From contig QAMW01000008.1 in assembly GCA_003150235.1 (NCBI GenBank), positions 45,714 to 109,713 on the forward strand: a stretch of 64,000 bases of DNA. Reading direction: 5' to 3'. The notes beneath the pieces are model-generated. The model saw only the letters and a program-made list of their open reading frames with translations, searched no databases and was not told the origin of the DNA. Position 1 is the first letter of the stretch. Each line of letters begins with the position of its first letter. This document shows positions 17,040 to 26,473 of the stretch, in pieces. Position numbers and translations under genes: made by a program. Source of the stretch: Bacteroidales bacterium (GTDB lineage: Bacteria > Bacteroidota > Bacteroidia > Bacteroidales > Muribaculaceae).

Positions 17040-19016
17040 TTACCTTACGACTACCTTTACCGTCGATACAGTACCGTCAACAGCCTCTGTCTTCACGATG
17101 TAAAGACCGGGAGCGACAGCCACTGTCTGCGCACCTGCTACTGAAGCGACACGCACTCCGTTGAAGCCATACACTTCGGCTGCGGCACATTCGCCTGCTA
17201 TCGTGATGACTCCGGCACCGGCATTAACGCTGACAGCACTGTTAGAGTCGCCAAGAACCTGATCGATTGAAGCGGCACGCTGCGGACCTGCAATCTTCAC
17301 CGCATTCTCAATATATCCGGTAGTTGTATTAATAAGCATGGCAATAATGTCAATATTGCTACCGACCTTCACACTCTTAGGCAAAGTCATCTTATGGGTG
17401 AACGAGTATTCCTTATCTTTCTCCATAACATCGGGAAGCAAACCGGCTATACCGTCAAATGTGTCGATTGTGCGCGCCACATCATCATAATCCCACTCTA
17501 CTGAAGAAGGAAGCGACTCCCAACCGCCGCAAGCTCCTAAACGTCCTCCGGCATAATAGTTTGACTGCTTACCGTGAACCTTGTTTTCAATAATTACAAA
17601 CGATACGCGATACTTTGAGTTTGCAAGCAAAGCATTCACCTCAGCGACATCGTAGGTAACCTTTACGTCACCGGTGATTTCAAGAGTTTTCTCTGCCTCA
17701 TCAACATATTTTGCGTCGATTGTGATATCGGCAAAACCTTTGTTGCCGCCAAAAGTTTCCACCAATTCAGCAAAATTATCGGGACTCGGTTCTACTACCA
17801 TCATACGGTCAGCAAGCGAGCCGGGGAAACCGGACACCACTCCGAGAGCTGCGAGCGAATTAATATAGCTTGTAGCTTCCATCTCGTCATCATAGTGAAC
17901 CGCAATACCGATGAAATCATCAGGATAATTCTCCTTCATGTAATCCATGCCCCAGATACCCCGCGGACAATAACCACACCAGCTACCGGTCCATTCCTCT
18001 ACTACCACGCGACGTTTAACACCATTGGCGATGTTTTTTACAAAATCCTCGACCTCAACAGGCTCACAATAATTGGCGTCATTTACCTTGTTCATTGTAG
18101 CGCCAACCATATACAACCCTTCCTTATCCATGCCTGTCACGGAAAAATCAGCCACACCCGTTCTTCCAGCATTGATATTTACAGGAATCGTCTGCTCCTG
18201 ACCGTCAACGTCGTCAACAGTGGTGAATCCACCTACAGAGGACACAGGGTTAGCACCTATATTTGCAACCTGCAGAGTCACGTTTACATTATCACCCGGT
18301 TTAACAACAGGAGAAATCATATAATCAACCACGCCGGCCCAGGTAGGAAGATTCTCGCCTTCGACACCAAGCATAATAGTCAAGGGCAGCCCCAAATGAT
18401 CCCATACCTCACCTTGCGCAGTCGTCATACCGACATTGTCAGCACATGAATTAATAGGCTCCTCGTAGCCATAGCAAAGCGGATAATAAGAACGCATCTG
18501 GGTTGAACGCGGTGCAATAAACTCATATCCAACCGCTATCTCTTCTCCTGTAAACACATACGGATCATCGAGAATTATTTCATTTTCGCCCGGAGTTAAA
18601 TTATTTCCGGAGAGAGTACCGAGCTTGAGGGTTATATCTTTTTCCCAGAGGCTTTCACCGCCGACACCCTTTGTTATGAACACCTTGCCGTCAGTCTTGA
18701 CTGATGGTCCCATAAGGAAGAAAATATCTGTGAGCTTTGACCCGACACACTGCTTTGCCACATATTCCGGAATAACGACAGCGACACGATATGTGCCAGG
18801 ATTCTGGAAATTACCGGCGGTCACATCGTTTCCTATTATAAACGAGCAGTCCCAACGGGAGGCTGCATCAGCTTTAGCCGCTTTTCTCACCATCGGCTTT
18901 TCCATTTTGATACTAACAGCGGGATTCACCGTCAATTTGTCGGAAATCGCCGCGGTCATGCCGCCTACGCCAAGCAACAACGCAACGGCAGAAAGTAAAA
19001 ATTTTCTCATTCTCAT
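17040..19016 (-). CDS. Secreted Omp28-like protein with thioredoxin-type CxxC motif and C-terminal sorting tail
   Basis: This 658-residue exported protein begins with a signal peptide (MRMRKFLLSAVALLLGVGG). The first 230 residues look like beta-rich adhesion or Ig-like modules. From about residue 335 comes an Omp28-type domain with a thioredoxin-like motif 'WTGSWCGYCPRG', whose CxxC could be redox active. The final 75 residues ('VYGFNGVRVASVAG', 'GLYIVKTEA', ending VKVVVR) resemble the type IX secretion C-terminal sorting domain, so the protein is probably delivered to or through the outer membrane. This is similarity to known families; neither substrate nor partner is known. It is transcribed alone. 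Confidence 0.82.
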   Translation of the reverse strand: MRMRKFLLSAVALLLGVGGMTAAISDKLTVNPAVSIKMEKPMVRKAAKADAASRWDCSFIIGNDVTAGNFQNPGTYRVAVVIPEYVAKQCVGSKLTDIFFLMGPSVKTDGKVFITKGVGGESLWEKDITLKLGTLSGNNLTPGENEIILDDPYVFTGEEIAVGYEFIAPRSTQMRSYYPLCYGYEEPINSCADNVGMTTAQGEVWDHLGLPLTIMLGVEGENLPTWAGVVDYMISPVVKPGDNVNVTLQVANIGANPVSSVGGFTTVDDVDGQEQTIPVNINAGRTGVADFSVTGMDKEGLYMVGATMNKVNDANYCEPVEVEDFVKNIANGVKRRVVVEEWTGSWCGYCPRGIWGMDYMKENYPDDFIGIAVHYDDEMEATSYINSLAALGVVSGFPGSLADRMMVVEPSPDNFAELVETFGGNKGFADITIDAKYVDEAEKTLEITGDVKVTYDVAEVNALLANSKYRVSFVIIENKVHGKQSNYYAGGRLGACGGWESLPSSVEWDYDDVARTIDTFDGIAGLLPDVMEKDKEYSFTHKMTLPKSVKVGSNIDIIAMLINTTTGYIENAVKIAGPQRAASIDQVLGDSNSAVSVNAGAGVITIAGECAAAEVYGFNGVRVASVAGAQTVAVAPGLYIVKTEAVDGTVSTVKVVVR

Positions 19017-19059
19017 ATTTTATTTAGTGATTATGCTAACAAAATTTGCCTTTTCGATG

Positions 19060-19067
19060 CAAAGATA
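19060..19067 (-). promoter_or_regulatory. -7 element of the Omp28-like gene
   Basis: TATCTTTG on the minus strand, 43 bases before the start codon, is an exact TAnnTTTG match. The -33 element at 20 bases is not well conserved. Confidence 0.6.
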
Positions 19068-19173
19068 CTACTTTTATCAATCCAAATTAAGATTCAATTC
19101 GTTATATTTACCGAAAATAACAGTTAATACAAAAAAACAATATCAAAAGTCATTTCAATAAGCTACAGAAATC

Positions 19174-19725
19174 ATGAAACGTCTGTTTTTAATCATCACT
19201 GCCGCTATGGCACTGTTTACCTCATGTGCCACACTGACGCCTGAGCAGAAAGCTGCAAAAGAAGCCCAAAAGGCGATTGAGGCGCGTCAGGACTCCATCA
19301 GCCATGACATCGCCGTTAAAGCCCTCAACGACATGGACTTTGTACTTGAGGCTGACCGCCTGATATTCAAGCGCGGGAGACCGGCATACGTGTCATCGGT
19401 CACAAACTTCATATCGTCGGTTAACGGCACGACCACCGTACAGGTCGCACCCTTCAATGGCGGGGGACCTAACGGAGTAGGTGGAGTAACCGTAGAAGGC
19501 AAAGCGTCAAACATCAAGGTATCGGAAGAGAAAAACGGGTCATACACCCTATCCATGAGCGTGATAGGCAACGGTATTTCAGCCGTGATTTCCATTACCG
19601 TAATCGGAGGTACAAATCGCGCAACCGCCGTCGTGACCCCCAATTTCAATTCAGAACGTATCACACTTGAAGGTGTCCTGCATCCCGCCTCGGCAAGCAG
19701 CACCTATAAAGGAAGGTCATTCTGA
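19174..19725 (+). CDS. DUF4251 lipoprotein
   Basis: A 183-residue lipoprotein: the N-terminus MKRLFLIITAAMALFTSC ends in a lipobox (FTSC, Cys18), followed by a charged helical linker. The rest matches DUF4251, a Bacteroidetes family of small secreted proteins of unknown function, with the pattern 'FVLEADRLIFKRGRPAYV', 'TNFISSVNGTTTVQVAPF' and a Gly-rich 'NGVGGVTVEGKAS'. Length is usual. It is convergent with folB, with 7 bases between stops. Confidence 0.9.
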   Translation: MKRLFLIITAAMALFTSCATLTPEQKAAKEAQKAIEARQDSISHDIAVKALNDMDFVLEADRLIFKRGRPAYVSSVTNFISSVNGTTTVQVAPFNGGGPNGVGGVTVEGKASNIKVSEEKNGSYTLSMSVIGNGISAVISITVIGGTNRATAVVTPNFNSERITLEGVLHPASASSTYKGRSF

Positions 19726-19732
19726 TACGCAC

Positions 19733-20089
19733 CTACCATGCCAGGCTCACCGACGCGGAGGCAAGTTCTGCTGTCACCGGCGGGGTGAGCTTGGCTATTT
19801 TTATATACCCGCCGGTCACTTCATGCCAGCGGGTCAGGATATGACGGTAAATACGCCCGGCGACATGCTCGAGTAATGCCGACGGCACAGCCATCTCCTC
19901 CTGTACCAATGCTATAAGCTCCGCATAATTTAATGTGCCTTCAATGCAATCGGAATCGATATTCCACAGATAATCGACCCTTACCGTCACCTCAAAGTCA
20001 TTCCCGACCTTGCGCTCTTGCGCCGAAACGCCGTGAAAGGCTCTTACTTTCAAGCGATCTATCCCTACTGTTGTAACCATATCTTCCAT
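19733..20089 (-). CDS. folB: Dihydroneopterin aldolase
   Basis: This 118-residue enzyme converts dihydroneopterin to hydroxymethyl-dihydropterin and glycolaldehyde in folate synthesis. The family motifs are present: 'VRAFHGVSAQERKVGNDFEV' near the N-terminus, 'TLNYAEL' and 'LLEHVAGRI' in the middle. Length is typical (115-125). The start may be the first Met (MEDMVTT) or Met4. It is downstream of the small-peptide unit, but a terminator at 20135-20163 separates them. Confidence 0.94.
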   Translation of the reverse strand: MEDMVTTVGIDRLKVRAFHGVSAQERKVGNDFEVTVRVDYLWNIDSDCIEGTLNYAELIALVQEEMAVPSALLEHVAGRIYRHILTRWHEVTGGYIKIAKLTPPVTAELASASVSLAW

Positions 20090-20134
20090 AACTGCGCGAA
20101 TTTAATCATTTCACAGTATCCTCACAAACTGACA

Positions 20135-20163
20135 CAAAAAAAATCGTGAGATGTATCACGATT
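20135..20163 (-). terminator. Terminator of the small-peptide transcription unit
   Basis: On the minus strand AATCGTGA-TACATC-TCACGATT is followed by eight T residues. It lies 53 bases after the stop of the 21-aa ORF and before folB. Confidence 0.88.
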
Positions 20164-20215
20164 CTCTAAATTCTTACTTTACTTCATTCTCTCTTGTGTC
20201 TTACGACTCAAGTCT

Positions 20216-20281
20216 TTACTTGTACATCTCTGATGCTGCTTCAAAATACCACGTAAGTACTTTCTTAAAAAACTTCTTCAT
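20216..20281 (-). CDS. Small 21-aa peptide ORF (unrecognised)
   Basis: ATG-started frame encoding MKKFFKKVLTWYFEAASEMY plus K. The Lys/Phe/Trp-rich N-terminus would form a short cationic amphipathic helix. It lies between a promoter at 20578-20609 and a terminator at 20135-20163, with the 39-aa ORF upstream on the same strand, and both peptides begin with a Lys/Phe-rich MxK-FFK-type segment. I recognise no family. The support is the complete transcription-unit architecture and the A/G-rich sequence before the start. Confidence 0.6.
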   Translation of the reverse strand: MKKFFKKVLTWYFEAASEMYK

Positions 20282-20379
20282 AACACTTCTTCTTTTAATT
20301 TCCTAAAACATTCTTCATTCTAAGTGTATGCCGCAATCTTCAACAAGCGCCGGGCGGCTACCGGCAGCGATAATACCTG

Positions 20380-20499
20380 TTAATTTTCCTCATCAAACAT
20401 CGGAGTGCAGTCGCCGGTAATCCTGAACAACTGGTGGTCACTCATGTTTTTTACGTATGAATTAACACCTTCTTTAAAAAACTTAATCATCTTGTTCAT
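20380..20499 (-). CDS. Small 39-aa peptide ORF (unrecognised)
   Basis: ATG-started frame encoding 39 residues, beginning MNKMIKFFKEGVNSYVKNMS and ending with DHQLFRITGDCTPMFDEEN. The N-terminal half is a likely amphipathic helix; the C-terminal part is acidic with one Cys. It is the first gene after the promoter at 20578-20609, with a leader of roughly 70 bases. I recognise no family. With the 21-aa ORF it makes a two-cistron unit ending at a clear terminator. Confidence 0.62.
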   Translation of the reverse strand: MNKMIKFFKEGVNSYVKNMSDHQLFRITGDCTPMFDEEN

Positions 20500-20577
20500 G
20501 ACTATAAAGTTTTAGTTAATATTTAATCGAGGTCTCTTCATTCCCTCGTTCAGTACTATATACAACTAAACACAGTG

Positions 20578-20609
20578 CAAAGTTAGATGATTTCCGTTGA
20601 AATATGCAA
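20578..20609 (-). promoter_or_regulatory. Promoter of the small-peptide unit
   Basis: On the minus strand TTGC (20606-20609) and TAACTTTG (20578-20585) are separated by exactly 20 bases, a full Bacteroidetes promoter, reading toward the 39-aa and 21-aa ORFs. Confidence 0.8.
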
Positions 20610-20676
20610 TAAAACTATGTTTTTTAACATATAAATTAATATACGTCTCTGATTATCTGATACTTAATTTTCTACA

Positions 20677-20703
20677 TTTTTCGATGTTAAATCCATCGAA
20701 AAA
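20677..20703. other. 10-bp hairpin between divergent promoters
   Basis: TTTTTCGATG pairs with CATCGAAAAA around a 7-base loop. A/T-rich on both flanks, it could act as a bidirectional terminator or insulator between the small-peptide promoter and the promoter at 20753. Role not established. Confidence 0.5.
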
Positions 20704-20752
20704 CCGCATATCTGCATAATTATACATAAATTTCAATCTAACAAAATTTTAT

Positions 20753-20760
20753 TACCTTTG
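20753..20760 (+). promoter_or_regulatory. -7 element of the GlmU-like gene
   Basis: TACCTTTG is an exact TAnnTTTG match 20 bases before the ATG at 20781; the -33 element is weak (TTTC with 18-base spacing). Confidence 0.65.
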
Positions 20761-20780
20761 CATAAAACATTTATAATATC

Positions 20781-21962
20781 ATGGCACGTAATATCATTCT
20801 TTTTGACAATACCGAACTGCGGGAAAATCTCCTGCCGATTACTTTCACCCGACCCGTCGCCGACATACGTTTCGGCATAATGACCATCCGTGAAAAATGG
20901 GAAAAAGCGTTCCCCGGCACATATTCCTACTCGACAGTCGAGTATCTGTCGCCCAAATTCCCGATGAAGGAGGAAAACACCAATGATGACTACTATATCG
21001 CCGGCAATGTGTGTCCGTCGACAGCTCTGGTAAAGATGCTTGAGACACTACCCACCGGCACGGCGATAATGTCGGGTGACACGCTGGTAGCGCATCACGG
21101 CAAACATCACGACAATGAAGTGCAGCTTGAGGAGATGCCTCTTGCCATCAAGACTCTGCCCGATATATTCATGCTCAACGAGCAGGCACTTGCCGATGAC
21201 TACCGGACACTTACCGCCGGGCGCACATCGCAACCGCTCAGCCCTACATGCACACTTATCGGCTCCCCGACCCTTCCCGACGGCACTCCGGCTATATTCA
21301 TCGAAGAGGGAGCTACCGTAGAGGGAGCGATGCTCAATGTAAGCCACGGTCCGATTTATATCGGTGCCTGCGCCGAGATAATGGAAGGCTCCTGTGTGAG
21401 AGGTCCGCTTGCCCTCTGCGAACACTCCTATATAAATATGGGCACGAAAGTATATGGCGCGACAACCATAGGACCGTACTGCAAAGTCGGGGGCGAACTT
21501 AACAATGTGGTCATGATAGGCTACAGCAACAAGGCTCACGACGGCTTTCTCGGCAATGCGGTAATCGGCGAATGGTGTAATCTCGGAGCCAACTGCGTCG
21601 CCTCAAACCTTAAAAACGACTATTCGGAGATTAAACTGTGGAATTACCCGGCTCACCGCTTCCTGCGCACCGGTCTCCAGTTCTGCGGACTAATAATGGG
21701 CGACCACACGAAAGCGGGCATAAACACCATGTTTAACACCGCCACCGTGGTAGGCGTGGGGTGCAATATCCACGGCTCCGGATTCCCGCGCAATTTCGTT
21801 GCCTCGTTCAGCGAAGGTGGAGCAGCAGGGTTCAGCGATGTATCGCTGTCAAAATTTTTCGATATCGCACGTCGCGTGATGGCACGCCGCCATGTCGAGC
21901 TGACCGACACCGACATAGAGATTTTCAACTCCATATACTCCATTGCCGAGACTTATAAATAG
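20781..21962 (+). CDS. GlmU-like sugar nucleotidyltransferase/acyltransferase-fold protein
   Basis: This 393-residue cytoplasmic protein has an N-terminal nucleotidyltransferase-like region (from 'NIILFDNTELRENLLPITFT') and, from about residue 155, a left-handed beta-helix of hexapeptide repeats ('GAMLNVSHGPIYIGA', 'YGATTIGPYCKVGGE'). It belongs to a Bacteroidetes family usually annotated as GlmU-like. The glycine-rich signature expected of true GlmU uridylyltransferases is not evident at the N-terminus, so a changed or sugar-specific activity is possible. It has its own promoter and converges on the DUF4249 gene. Confidence 0.85.
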   Translation: MARNIILFDNTELRENLLPITFTRPVADIRFGIMTIREKWEKAFPGTYSYSTVEYLSPKFPMKEENTNDDYYIAGNVCPSTALVKMLETLPTGTAIMSGDTLVAHHGKHHDNEVQLEEMPLAIKTLPDIFMLNEQALADDYRTLTAGRTSQPLSPTCTLIGSPTLPDGTPAIFIEEGATVEGAMLNVSHGPIYIGACAEIMEGSCVRGPLALCEHSYINMGTKVYGATTIGPYCKVGGELNNVVMIGYSNKAHDGFLGNAVIGEWCNLGANCVASNLKNDYSEIKLWNYPAHRFLRTGLQFCGLIMGDHTKAGINTMFNTATVVGVGCNIHGSGFPRNFVASFSEGGAAGFSDVSLSKFFDIARRVMARRHVELTDTDIEIFNSIYSIAETYK

Positions 21963-21973
21963 GCAACGGATTA

Positions 21974-22819
21974 TCATCTCGGCGTGACAAGGAGTGTGTG
22001 GCGGACTGTCCCCTGCGCACTCCATACGCCGTAACCTCCTATGACATTAGAGCGGAGGTTGCCTGCCGATGTAACAAACTGATTGCCCCCGAACGCCACG
22101 ACATCATCGTAGTCAAACCAGAAATCATACACCTCCGGAGTGACGGTGCACAGGGCAATCTCAACCAGGTCACCCCGCTTGTAATAAGGGGTGAAATCAT
22201 CGGGCGACGTGTCGGTTTTTGGCGCAAATACAGGCACCTTCAACTCTTCACCCGTACCATCGGTCTTGACCGTCCCCATAAACGACGGCATGTATCGGCC
22301 TCTGTCACCTCGTATGCGTGTCAGCAGATGATAATATCTCTCCCCCGGTGCAGGGACAAAACTCATTGAAATCTCGCAAAGCGAGTCGGACCCCTCAATC
22401 CGCGCCGCACTTATTCCGGTGATTTTCGCCCGTTGCGGCATCTTGCATGAAGCCTCGGCTGTCATCCCGCCGTAGGAAGCGGTCACACGATATGTCTTCC
22501 CCGGTTCGCCACGCATGTCAAATGTGCGGTAAATATAAGGCGGAAAATAATTGTCATCTGACGTACCGGTCATTATTACCTCACGCTCCCCGTCAGAAAC
22601 TGTGACCTTAGCCCATCGCACAAGGCAATCCGCCACGGGTGTCTTATCGGAGGCATCGGGTACGATGGTCTTTGTCAATATCACCACGGGATAACCGTCG
22701 GAATCAATCCAGCCGTCAATCACAAGCGAAGGTTGCGACACCTCGGAGGAATTGTCACATCCCGCAAAGGTCAGAATCGTCACAACAGCGACAAACAAGT
22801 ATATCAATGTATGTCTCAT
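21974..22819 (-). CDS. DUF4249 lipoprotein, TonB-receptor partner
   Basis: A 281-residue lipoprotein with an N-terminal signal ending in the lipobox FAGC (Cys21). The rest is beta-rich and matches DUF4249, a Bacteroidetes family of unknown function usually encoded next to a TonB-dependent receptor, probably as its surface partner. I chose the ATG at 22819, which shares one base with the stop of the receptor gene (TGATG); a TTG one codon upstream is possible. The last gene of a three-gene minus-strand operon. Confidence 0.88.
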   Translation of the reverse strand: MRHTLIYLFVAVVTILTFAGCDNSSEVSQPSLVIDGWIDSDGYPVVILTKTIVPDASDKTPVADCLVRWAKVTVSDGEREVIMTGTSDDNYFPPYIYRTFDMRGEPGKTYRVTASYGGMTAEASCKMPQRAKITGISAARIEGSDSLCEISMSFVPAPGERYYHLLTRIRGDRGRYMPSFMGTVKTDGTGEELKVPVFAPKTDTSPDDFTPYYKRGDLVEIALCTVTPEVYDFWFDYDDVVAFGGNQFVTSAGNLRSNVIGGYGVWSAQGTVRHTLLVTPR

Positions 22820-24888
22820 CAAAATTCAATCGTATAACTTATTGAAGGCATGAACCGGTACAGCGACGTCACCTCTTTACGATAAAAAAGATTGTCATCG
22901 ACATCATAACTGTAGGTAATCATGTCGACATTACGGTGTCCGTAAGCATTGAGAAGCGACACATTGACAAAATGACGCAGCGGCAACCACTTTTCGGTAG
23001 AAAACGAATATGTCGCTGAAAGATCGAGCCGGTGATATGCAGGAAGATTGCCGGAATTACGCTTCCCGTAATCCATAAACAGATTTTCCCCTATCATATA
23101 AAACGCCTTAATCGGGGTCACCGGCCTGCCGGTGTTGTAAGCAAACGCCGCCGACACCGACCATCGGGAATCAATCATATAGCGGGCGTAAATATTCACC
23201 GAATGACGCAGCTCTGACGATGCCGTCACCCAGCCCGTAATGCCGTCAAAACGACGACGGGCTATACCGTAGGCATAGCCTGCGGAGCCAGTCAGCTTGC
23301 CGTAATTTTTCGTCAACATCAAGTCAATGCCGTAATTATAGCCCTTTCCACTCAATATATTGTCGCGCGTCACATAATCGTCGTCAAGCAATCCGAGCAA
23401 ATACCCGTCATATTCGGAGCAACCGCGCAACCGCTTATAATAGGCATCGGCGGAAAAGGTGTACGCTCCTTCAAAAAATGATTTATTATAATTGACAGCA
23501 GCCGACAATGCCCTCTGCACCGGAAGCCCCTCCGCCGAGCCTATCCAGAAATTAGAGGATAGTCCGACTTCGGAAAAACCTACCTGATGAAGGGTCTGCG
23601 TATAGCTTGAAAGCTGCGCAGTGAGCCTTCCCCACCGTTCATCTAACGAGACAGTGACGGCAGGGTCGGCAAGCAAGCGGCGGTAGGTCGACTGGTGATA
23701 GCCTGTCAGCCTCACTCCCGCCGACACGACAATGTTGCTGCCGAATTGTCGGAATAACTCGCCAAACAATGCCGCCTCTTCACCATGCTCCTTAGACGGC
23801 TCATCTTTAGGCAAATTATTGTAGCCGGAAAAGTCAGCCCATTGCGGTAGAATACTATTGACATTCACGGAATATCCGGCTTTGACACGCCATAATCTGC
23901 CGAAATCGAGGTCAATGACACCCTTGACAGCGACCTGTGCCATCTCTGACGGCAGACGCAGCCCCATCTGAGGCATCTCAAGCGATAGGCGGTTGTGAAA
24001 TCCGGAGTAATAGGCGGAATTTTCCATCGCGCCGCCCGGCAGCTTATGTTCCCACGTCACTGCCCCCGCGATATTCCCCCAATTCATCGCAGTGCCGAGT
24101 GCATAGGAATCGTCGATTATACGCAGACGGTCGGAATTATGAAAAAAATCGGCGATCACACGGTCATTACGGGTCGGAGACCAAACTGCGGTGACACTCA
24201 AGTCATTAAGATTGTATCTTATCTCTGATGATTTTCCCCGCAACAGGCTGCCGTAAAGACTGTTTATATATGAGAGTCGTGCCGATGCAGTGATATCAAG
24301 GTTGCGACTCACCGGTACGCCAACCGAGATGCCCGACGATATGATTCCGACATTGACCGACCCGCAGACACGGTCATATTTACCTTTTCTCACCGACATA
24401 TCTACGAGCGCCCCGAGCCGTGACGACATCGACCGGTCATGAATCGATTTCTCGAATTTCACTACCGGATAATGTGCCGGAGCCACAACCGAGAATATTC
24501 CTCCGAAATGATACGGGAAAAAGAGCGGCACACCGTCAATCCGGAAAAGCGTGTGGGAATAGTCGCTTCCCTGCACTGACAGTCCGGAGCCGTAATCACT
24601 CCCCGACGTGACTCCGGGAAGCAGTTTCAGATAGCCGACAGCGTCAGCCTCGCCGAGCGAGCGTAATGTCCTGCCTGCCGCCACGGCATCGACCGTCACC
24701 GAACCGTCGGCACCGAGACGTGATGTGCGCGGTGATGTAGCCACGACCTCAATCTCTTTCAGCTCCACGCTGTCGACACCTTCGGCTGCCTCCGCCTTCA
24801 TTGTGACCACGGCTATAGCCGACAAGAGCGATGCGCCCGCTAAAGGCACACCGCTCATATATCGTAAGAGATGTCTTACAGCTCTCAA
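22819..24888 (-). CDS. TonB-dependent receptor with plug domain
   Basis: This outer-membrane protein of about 689 residues has a signal peptide, a plug domain ('AVGYLKLLPGVTSGSDYGSG', 'SDYSHTLFRIDGVPLFFPYH') at about residues 70-160 and a long beta-barrel ending in a terminal Phe (SISYTIEF). It lacks the N-terminal carboxypeptidase-regulatory-like domain often found in this phylum. The start is uncertain: the TTG at 24888 gives an Arg-rich n-region (MRAVRHLLRY) that suits export; the ATG at 24858 would remove it. It lies between a surface-type lipoprotein and a DUF4249 lipoprotein with spacings of 10 and -1 bases. The substrate is unknown. Confidence 0.9.
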   Translation of the reverse strand: MRAVRHLLRYMSGVPLAGASLLSAIAVVTMKAEAAEGVDSVELKEIEVVATSPRTSRLGADGSVTVDAVAAGRTLRSLGEADAVGYLKLLPGVTSGSDYGSGLSVQGSDYSHTLFRIDGVPLFFPYHFGGIFSVVAPAHYPVVKFEKSIHDRSMSSRLGALVDMSVRKGKYDRVCGSVNVGIISSGISVGVPVSRNLDITASARLSYINSLYGSLLRGKSSEIRYNLNDLSVTAVWSPTRNDRVIADFFHNSDRLRIIDDSYALGTAMNWGNIAGAVTWEHKLPGGAMENSAYYSGFHNRLSLEMPQMGLRLPSEMAQVAVKGVIDLDFGRLWRVKAGYSVNVNSILPQWADFSGYNNLPKDEPSKEHGEEAALFGELFRQFGSNIVVSAGVRLTGYHQSTYRRLLADPAVTVSLDERWGRLTAQLSSYTQTLHQVGFSEVGLSSNFWIGSAEGLPVQRALSAAVNYNKSFFEGAYTFSADAYYKRLRGCSEYDGYLLGLLDDDYVTRDNILSGKGYNYGIDLMLTKNYGKLTGSAGYAYGIARRRFDGITGWVTASSELRHSVNIYARYMIDSRWSVSAAFAYNTGRPVTPIKAFYMIGENLFMDYGKRNSGNLPAYHRLDLSATYSFSTEKWLPLRHFVNVSLLNAYGHRNVDMITYSYDVDDNLFYRKEVTSLYRFMPSISYTIEF

Positions 24889-24898
24889 TTATCAATGA

Positions 24899-26281
24899 TT
24901 ATTTCCAGAGACTTGCATACACATCGAAGAGACTGGAGAACTTGTTTATGGCGTCGGCAAAACGAGCCTCGCCAAAGTACTCTTCAAATGTGAAGCGGCT
25001 GTTGTCGTCGACAAACACGATTACCGGCTCGACCATCCATTCGCCGTAACCTGCATAGTACTCATCGAAATATTTCTGCCATTCGATATTTGCCTGTACG
25101 GCATCGGTATTGCCGAAATACATCTGCGCCTTTACATTGTTGGCAAGGGCTGCGGCAAACTTGGCAGCATCACTCTCGGCATGAGAGTTCCATGACGACT
25201 CTCCGTCATAATCGCCTGCAACCATCAAAGTACCGATTTTAGTCATGGTTGCCTTTACCTGGACGCGGTCGGCGATATTAATCATAGCAGAGCCATCACG
25301 GAATGTATTGTCGATACGAGCCTGTGAATCCTCTATGTCATCCTCAAAGAGTTCTGAAAGATACTCTTCGTCACACATGTTGCTTCCATTCACAGTAGCA
25401 GTCGAAGCAACCACGCGTGTACCGCTGACGAGAAGCGACTGTGATTCGGTCACGCGGCTGTTATTACCTTCGATTACAGCGTCAAGCGTAAGGTTGGCGG
25501 CGCGCATATTGGTCTTGATGCGGAAGTTCTTGCCATTTCTGTCAAGATTGCTCTCGATAGTACTGTGTACAAGTTCCTTGCCGCTTTCAGTGACGGTGAC
25601 TACAATATTTTTGGGTACGGTCACATTATAGTGGTCCTCATAGACAATCTCCTCGTAATTATTGGTCTCGTAGTTATAATCATAGTCCCAGTCTTCCGTG
25701 ACAAAATTCAGGTCCCAGTTACCGCCGCTCACCTGAACCTTTACCTCGGTAGAGCCAAAGCGGAATATCACGTCACTGCTGTTGGGATCGCGACGCCATG
25801 TCTCAGTACGGCTGTCAGGGGTGTAGATACCCTTTATCATGTCAAACGACACATTATAATTGGTGACAAACGCGTTGGCTGCCCGTGACAGGCTTGCCAC
25901 GTCGCCCGACATGCCTTTAACCATCGATTTTGCCATTACGGTAAGCATACTCTTGCCGCCAACTTCGAAATTGAAGTCGTCTTCATCAAATTCATACTCG
26001 GCGTATTTCTCGGCATAGTTGTTAAACACGTCGACCACTTCCTTCTGATCTTCAGGCTTGAAAAGATTTGCCACTTCGACTGCCGTCTCGTCGAGATAAT
26101 TTCCGGCATCGGTAGATGATAAGGGTTTATTTACCGAGGGGTCAACTTCACCGGGTCCTACTGACGGATCGCCGCCTTCATTACCTGTTCCGGGTTCCGG
26201 ATCGTCATCGCCGCAGGCACTGAACCCCACGGTCAACATTCCTGCTACTGCAAGCAGAGAAAAAATTCTTTTAAATTTCAT
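24899..26281 (-). CDS. Putative surface lipoprotein (unrecognised family)
   Basis: A 460-residue lipoprotein: signal MKFKRIFSLLAVAGMLTVG, lipobox FSAC with Cys23, followed by GDDDPEP. An acidic run just after the lipidated Cys is the known Bacteroidetes surface-export signal, so the protein is probably exposed on the outer membrane. A Gly/Pro/Asp-rich linker (to about residue 55) leads into a larger acidic domain I cannot assign. It is the first gene of the operon with the TonB receptor and DUF4249, suggesting a ligand-binding role on the receptor. The promoter at 26325-26356 is well formed. Confidence 0.8.
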   Translation of the reverse strand: MKFKRIFSLLAVAGMLTVGFSACGDDDPEPGTGNEGGDPSVGPGEVDPSVNKPLSSTDAGNYLDETAVEVANLFKPEDQKEVVDVFNNYAEKYAEYEFDEDDFNFEVGGKSMLTVMAKSMVKGMSGDVASLSRAANAFVTNYNVSFDMIKGIYTPDSRTETWRRDPNSSDVIFRFGSTEVKVQVSGGNWDLNFVTEDWDYDYNYETNNYEEIVYEDHYNVTVPKNIVVTVTESGKELVHSTIESNLDRNGKNFRIKTNMRAANLTLDAVIEGNNSRVTESQSLLVSGTRVVASTATVNGSNMCDEEYLSELFEDDIEDSQARIDNTFRDGSAMINIADRVQVKATMTKIGTLMVAGDYDGESSWNSHAESDAAKFAAALANNVKAQMYFGNTDAVQANIEWQKYFDEYYAGYGEWMVEPVIVFVDDNSRFTFEEYFGEARFADAINKFSSLFDVYASLWK

Positions 26282-26324
26282 AGTTATTAACTTCGTGATA
26301 AATATGGTTTATCAATCTGAATGA

Positions 26325-26356
26325 CAAATTTATGATTTTTTCGCTCACAATCCAAA
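26325..26356 (-). promoter_or_regulatory. Promoter of the lipoprotein/TonB-receptor operon
   Basis: Minus-strand TTTG (26353-26356), 20-base spacer, TAAATTTG (26325-26332), 43 bases before the ATG. The 302-base divergent gap 26282-26583 holds this promoter and the one at 26474-26505. Confidence 0.78.
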
Positions 26357-26473
26357 CATCCATCATTTTTAACATAAAAAAACCAAGTAATCGGCGGTAT
26401 GTTTCTGCACGAGGCATATAAATCCGGAGGAAGTCATTTTGTAAAGGTCTTAAATTATAAAGTGGGCGAATAA

